Source: Nitrospirales bacterium (GTDB taxonomy: Bacteria; Nitrospirota; Nitrospiria; Nitrospirales; UBA8639). Taken from it: a DNA stretch of 64,000 nt. Each line of letters starts with the position of its first letter. Position 1 is the first letter of the stretch. The stretch is taken from NCBI GenBank assembly GCA_029261255.1, contig JAJDBQ010000182.1, positions 1-64,000 on the forward strand, read 5' to 3'. This document shows positions 61,236 through 64,000 of this stretch, piece after piece. Position numbers and translations under genes: made by a program. Below the pieces are notes generated by a model. It was not told the origin of the DNA. It was given only the letters and a program-made list of their open reading frames with translations, and ran no database searches.

Positions 61236-62460
61236 CTATTGCAGCATGAACGTTTCAAAATCTAGTTTTGAAACGTTTAATCTTATTGATACATCCCAAC
61301 AACAACTAACAAGACTGACCCGACAAAGCCATAGCCATAGCCATAGCCATAAAACGTCACACCTCTCATCAAGGTAATGAAAGTCAGTACACCATTGGCG
61401 AGAAAAAATATAAACGTCAACAGCAGCGCCAAGGCTCGTTTATCTAAACAAAAGAAGATATTGAGAATACCAAAAAACACGACCTGCAAGCTGGCGGCCA
61501 TGACGTCGATATACAAAAGTGATTCCTACAGCATTGAAATTCCCAACCACGACAAGATCGTTGGACCACTCCACCAACAAATCAAACACACAACTAATTG
61601 TATTTTCATGATTTCATAGAGACCCTGCCTGGCCGTTCGCACCATGCCTGATTTGGTTTCCTCGATATAATCCAACGAAGCCCCATTCCACACGCCATCA
61701 TAAAACTCGGCATGCCGATCAACGAAATCCGTCTCCATCCGCACAAGAAAACTGGCTATGCCTGGAAGAATGGCAAGATATGCCAAGAATATGGGCAAAT
61801 CATAGATCGGCGAACTTTTCAATGAACCGATAATGAATTGCCCGGTATGCGGGAAATACCAAAAAAGAATCTTATCCACCAACAAAGCGGCATTATAAAA
61901 AAACTCAAGCCAAATGAGTTCAGGAAATAGCCTCCATTTTTGAAGAAATCACAAGACTTAAAATCAGAGGAGGAATAGTGTTTAAACGTCAAGCCTATGA
62001 TTCCCAGTAATAAGACAAACTGTCCAAGAAAAAACCCAAAGAGTAATCCTTCCAACCCGTATGAACTCTATAGCCACGCAACCCCAACCGTGATTCCATA
62101 GCCAACAGCGAATAAGATGAGAATGCCCTGATATTGTTTGAGCCCGGACAAAAAAATCGTTCCGACCCACACATTCGCCAAAAACCACGAAACTGCCAAC
62201 CATGAGCACGCGATAGAGAAGGGATAGCATCGGGAAGAGAAGCAAGACAGCGACCGCACCCACAAGCGCAGCCACCGCCCTCACCAGACTGACAACACCA
62301 TGAAAGTTCGGCACCACCACGGCATATTTTTTTTCAACCAACCGGTCTGCGACATAACGAGTAAACGAGGATTGAATAAACCCTGTCTGAATTAGACTGC
62401 TGACTATTAAATACGTGACGGAGATTTGGAACTGCGCGACTTGGTCTCCAAGGCCACAGA
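61236..62460 (-). pseudogene. pelG: PelG-like exopolysaccharide export membrane protein, multiply disrupted
   Basis: Fragments in order: DQVAQFQISVTYLIVSSLIQTGFIQSSFTRYVADRLVEKKYAVVVPNF; YGLEGLLFGFFLGQFVLLLGIIGLT; METDFVDRHAEFYDGVWNGASLDYIEETKSGMVRTARQGLYEIMKIQ; YIDVMAASLQVVFFGILNIFFCLDKRALALLLTFIFFLANGVLT; LDFETFMLQ*. Confidence 0.8.
61327..61351. repeat. Hexanucleotide tandem repeat (CATAGC, about 4 copies) encoding YGYGYGYG
   Basis: agccatagccatagccatagccat read directly; inside the pelG-like pseudogene. Confidence 0.8.
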
Positions 62461-62766
62461 AGACACAGTGGTTAACCCAATAACTGACAGGCCTTGAAAA
62501 TCTTACATCTCAAGAAATGTCCTAGGATTGAAAATTGCGTTCACGGTTTCAAAGAGCGAGTACGAATACGGAGAGCAAGGATCAATATCTATTTCAAAAT
62601 GTTTCCAATTTCTTCAGTAATAGGTAATAAATGCCGATGAACACGTGGTGGGAAACTTTACCCTATGCAGCCATAGAACGTTCCCTGAGATATCGACCAT
62701 GCTCTAAGAATCAGAAGAGATTCAAGAATTCTACCTATTCATGCTGACAACTTTCCGAAATAAACA

Positions 62767-62961
62767 TTGATCATGCCAATAATGGGTGGCAATCAAGCGA
62801 CTAAGGAAATTCGTCATTGGGAAAGGACCTATGGCTCAGTTCCAACCGCCATATTGGCGTTTACAGCCAATGCGTTAAAAGAAGAAGAAAGCTTGAACGC
62901 TGGATATACAACATATTTAACCAAACCCATCAAAAAGGATGGCCTATTACAGGCAAGCTAA
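62767..62961 (+). pseudogene. Truncated response-regulator receiver (C-terminal half)
   Basis: LIMPIMGGNQATKEIRHWER...AILAFTANALKEEESLNAGYTTYLTKPIKKDGLLQA; preceded in frame by TAA. Confidence 0.75.
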
Positions 62962-62993
62962 CAATTCGCCCACTCCACTAGGAGCATCTGAAA

Positions 62994-63323
62994 ATGAGCA
63001 AACAGACATTATCTCAGGGACTGTCCTACGAAGCCTACATTGACGTTGGCCTCGCTGATCTCATCCAAGAGTATCTAGACAATCGAAAAGAGGATATCAC
63101 TCTTATTGAGAAGGCCTTACAAAATGGTGCTTATGACAAGATTCACACGATAGGTCATAGCATGAGTGGATCTGGTAGTAGATTAGGATTCGATAGAATT
63201 ACGGAAATAGGCTATGCATTAGAAGAATCAGCTCTGAAGAGCAATAAGTCAAAGATACTGTCAACCCTCGACGATCTGAATGATTATCTATTTCGAGTTC
63301 ACATCACTTACCAAGAAGAATAA
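62994..63323 (+). CDS. Stand-alone Hpt-domain phosphotransfer protein
   Basis: IHTIGHSMSGSGSRLGFDRITEIGYALEESAL. Confidence 0.8.
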   Translation: MSKQTLSQGLSYEAYIDVGLADLIQEYLDNRKEDITLIEKALQNGAYDKIHTIGHSMSGSGSRLGFDRITEIGYALEESALKSNKSKILSTLDDLNDYLFRVHITYQEE

Positions 63324-63417
63324 ATATTGTTTTTTTCAGGTCCGAATCTCCTTTCATGATCTCAGAACGTAGCCCGATCAGAATAAAGAGCTCCAGGAAT
63401 TTGAGAATTCCGGAGAA

Positions 63418-64000
63418 CTATAAAATAGGTTGTGATGCGGAGCGCTGAGATTGAGGAGACGTGGACAGTATTTTGATCCGATCTAAAAGAACGTCGGCGA
63501 GTTGCTGCTTTGGCATACGTGGTATGGAAGATGGTGCAGTATTGGGAGTAAGCACAATGACTTCATTAGAATCATTGCCAAAGGCGGAATGTTCTCCACC
63601 AACTTGATTGGCAACCAACATATCTAGCTGTTTGTTGTGAAGTTTCGATTGCCCATGTTCGACGAGTTCATCCGTTTCTGCGGCAAAGCCAATCATCCGT
63701 TGATTCGTTCGTTGGGCAGAGAGCGCTAGTAAAATATCCGGAGTCCGCTCCAACTGAAGGGCTTCCCCATTCCACTGCTCTTTTTTGACTTTGTGGGAAT
63801 ATGATTCCTTCGCTCGGAAATCCCCGACAGCCGCGGCCATGACAAGCGTGGTGGCCCACTCAAATCGCGCGGACAAGGCCTGTAACATCTCATCGGCTGT
63901 CACGACGGGCACTCGCGTGACTCCGACAGGACACGCGAGTTGTGTCGGACCTGAAACTAAGACCACCTCCGCTCCACGAGCTGCAGCAGCTTCTGCTATG
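63418..64000 (-). CDS. coaBC: Phosphopantothenoylcysteine decarboxylase/phosphopantothenate-cysteine ligase, C-terminal part (truncated by window)
   Basis: VLVSGPTQLACPVGVTRVPVVTADEML; MAAAVGDFRAK; KVKKE...LERTPDIL; IGFAAETDEL. Confidence 0.92.
   Translation of the reverse strand, partial: IAEAAAARGAEVVLVSGPTQLACPVGVTRVPVVTADEMLQALSARFEWATTLVMAAAVGDFRAKESYSHKVKKEQWNGEALQLERTPDILLALSAQRTNQRMIGFAAETDELVEHGQSKLHNKQLDMLVANQVGGEHSAFGNDSNEVIVLTPNTAPSSIPRMPKQQLADVLLDRIKILSTSPQSQRSASQPIL

Noticed and set aside
61283-62341. Five separate small membrane-protein genes
   Set aside because: Together they read as consecutive PelG fragments, so they are one broken gene.

Overview
The window looks chromosomal, from a Nitrospira-like (Nitrospirota) bacterium; that affiliation is my inference from protein character only. 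Core content: C-terminal putA; ppnN; phoU-pstBACS; an RsbU/RsbW/RsbV-like partner switch running directly into an mlaEFD-type lipid-transport operon, inserted between pst and phoBR; an AAA+ ATPase; a peptide ABC transporter; fused transaldolase/glucose-6-phosphate isomerase and transketolase; ttuB/ttuA-type tRNA thiolation genes; a DEAD-box helicase; a phosphonolipid-like cluster without a visible PEP mutase; queF; a DegT aminotransferase; inositol-phosphatase family, THUMP methyltransferase, D-glycerate dehydrogenase, cation exchanger, SprT and tadA genes; and partial coaBC at the right edge. Accessory or decaying areas: (1) 36.1-39.9 kb, a diverged direct duplication whose best-conserved part is non-coding and hairpin-rich, flanking a gene with two in-frame stops; (2) 56.3-59.2 kb, a tRNA-Ser locus with a complete tRNA, a 5' pseudo-tRNA, a 3' remnant, short direct repeats inside both ends of a small cargo region, and a frameshifted GIY-YIG gene; (3) 61.2-63.3 kb, a multiply broken pelG-like gene and a broken receiver beside an intact Hpt. 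Best candidates for something undescribed: the partner-switch/Mla operon inside the Pho neighbourhood, the duplicated candidate RNA, and the tRNA-Ser island. All assignments come from reading the sequence and ORF track; no database search was run.
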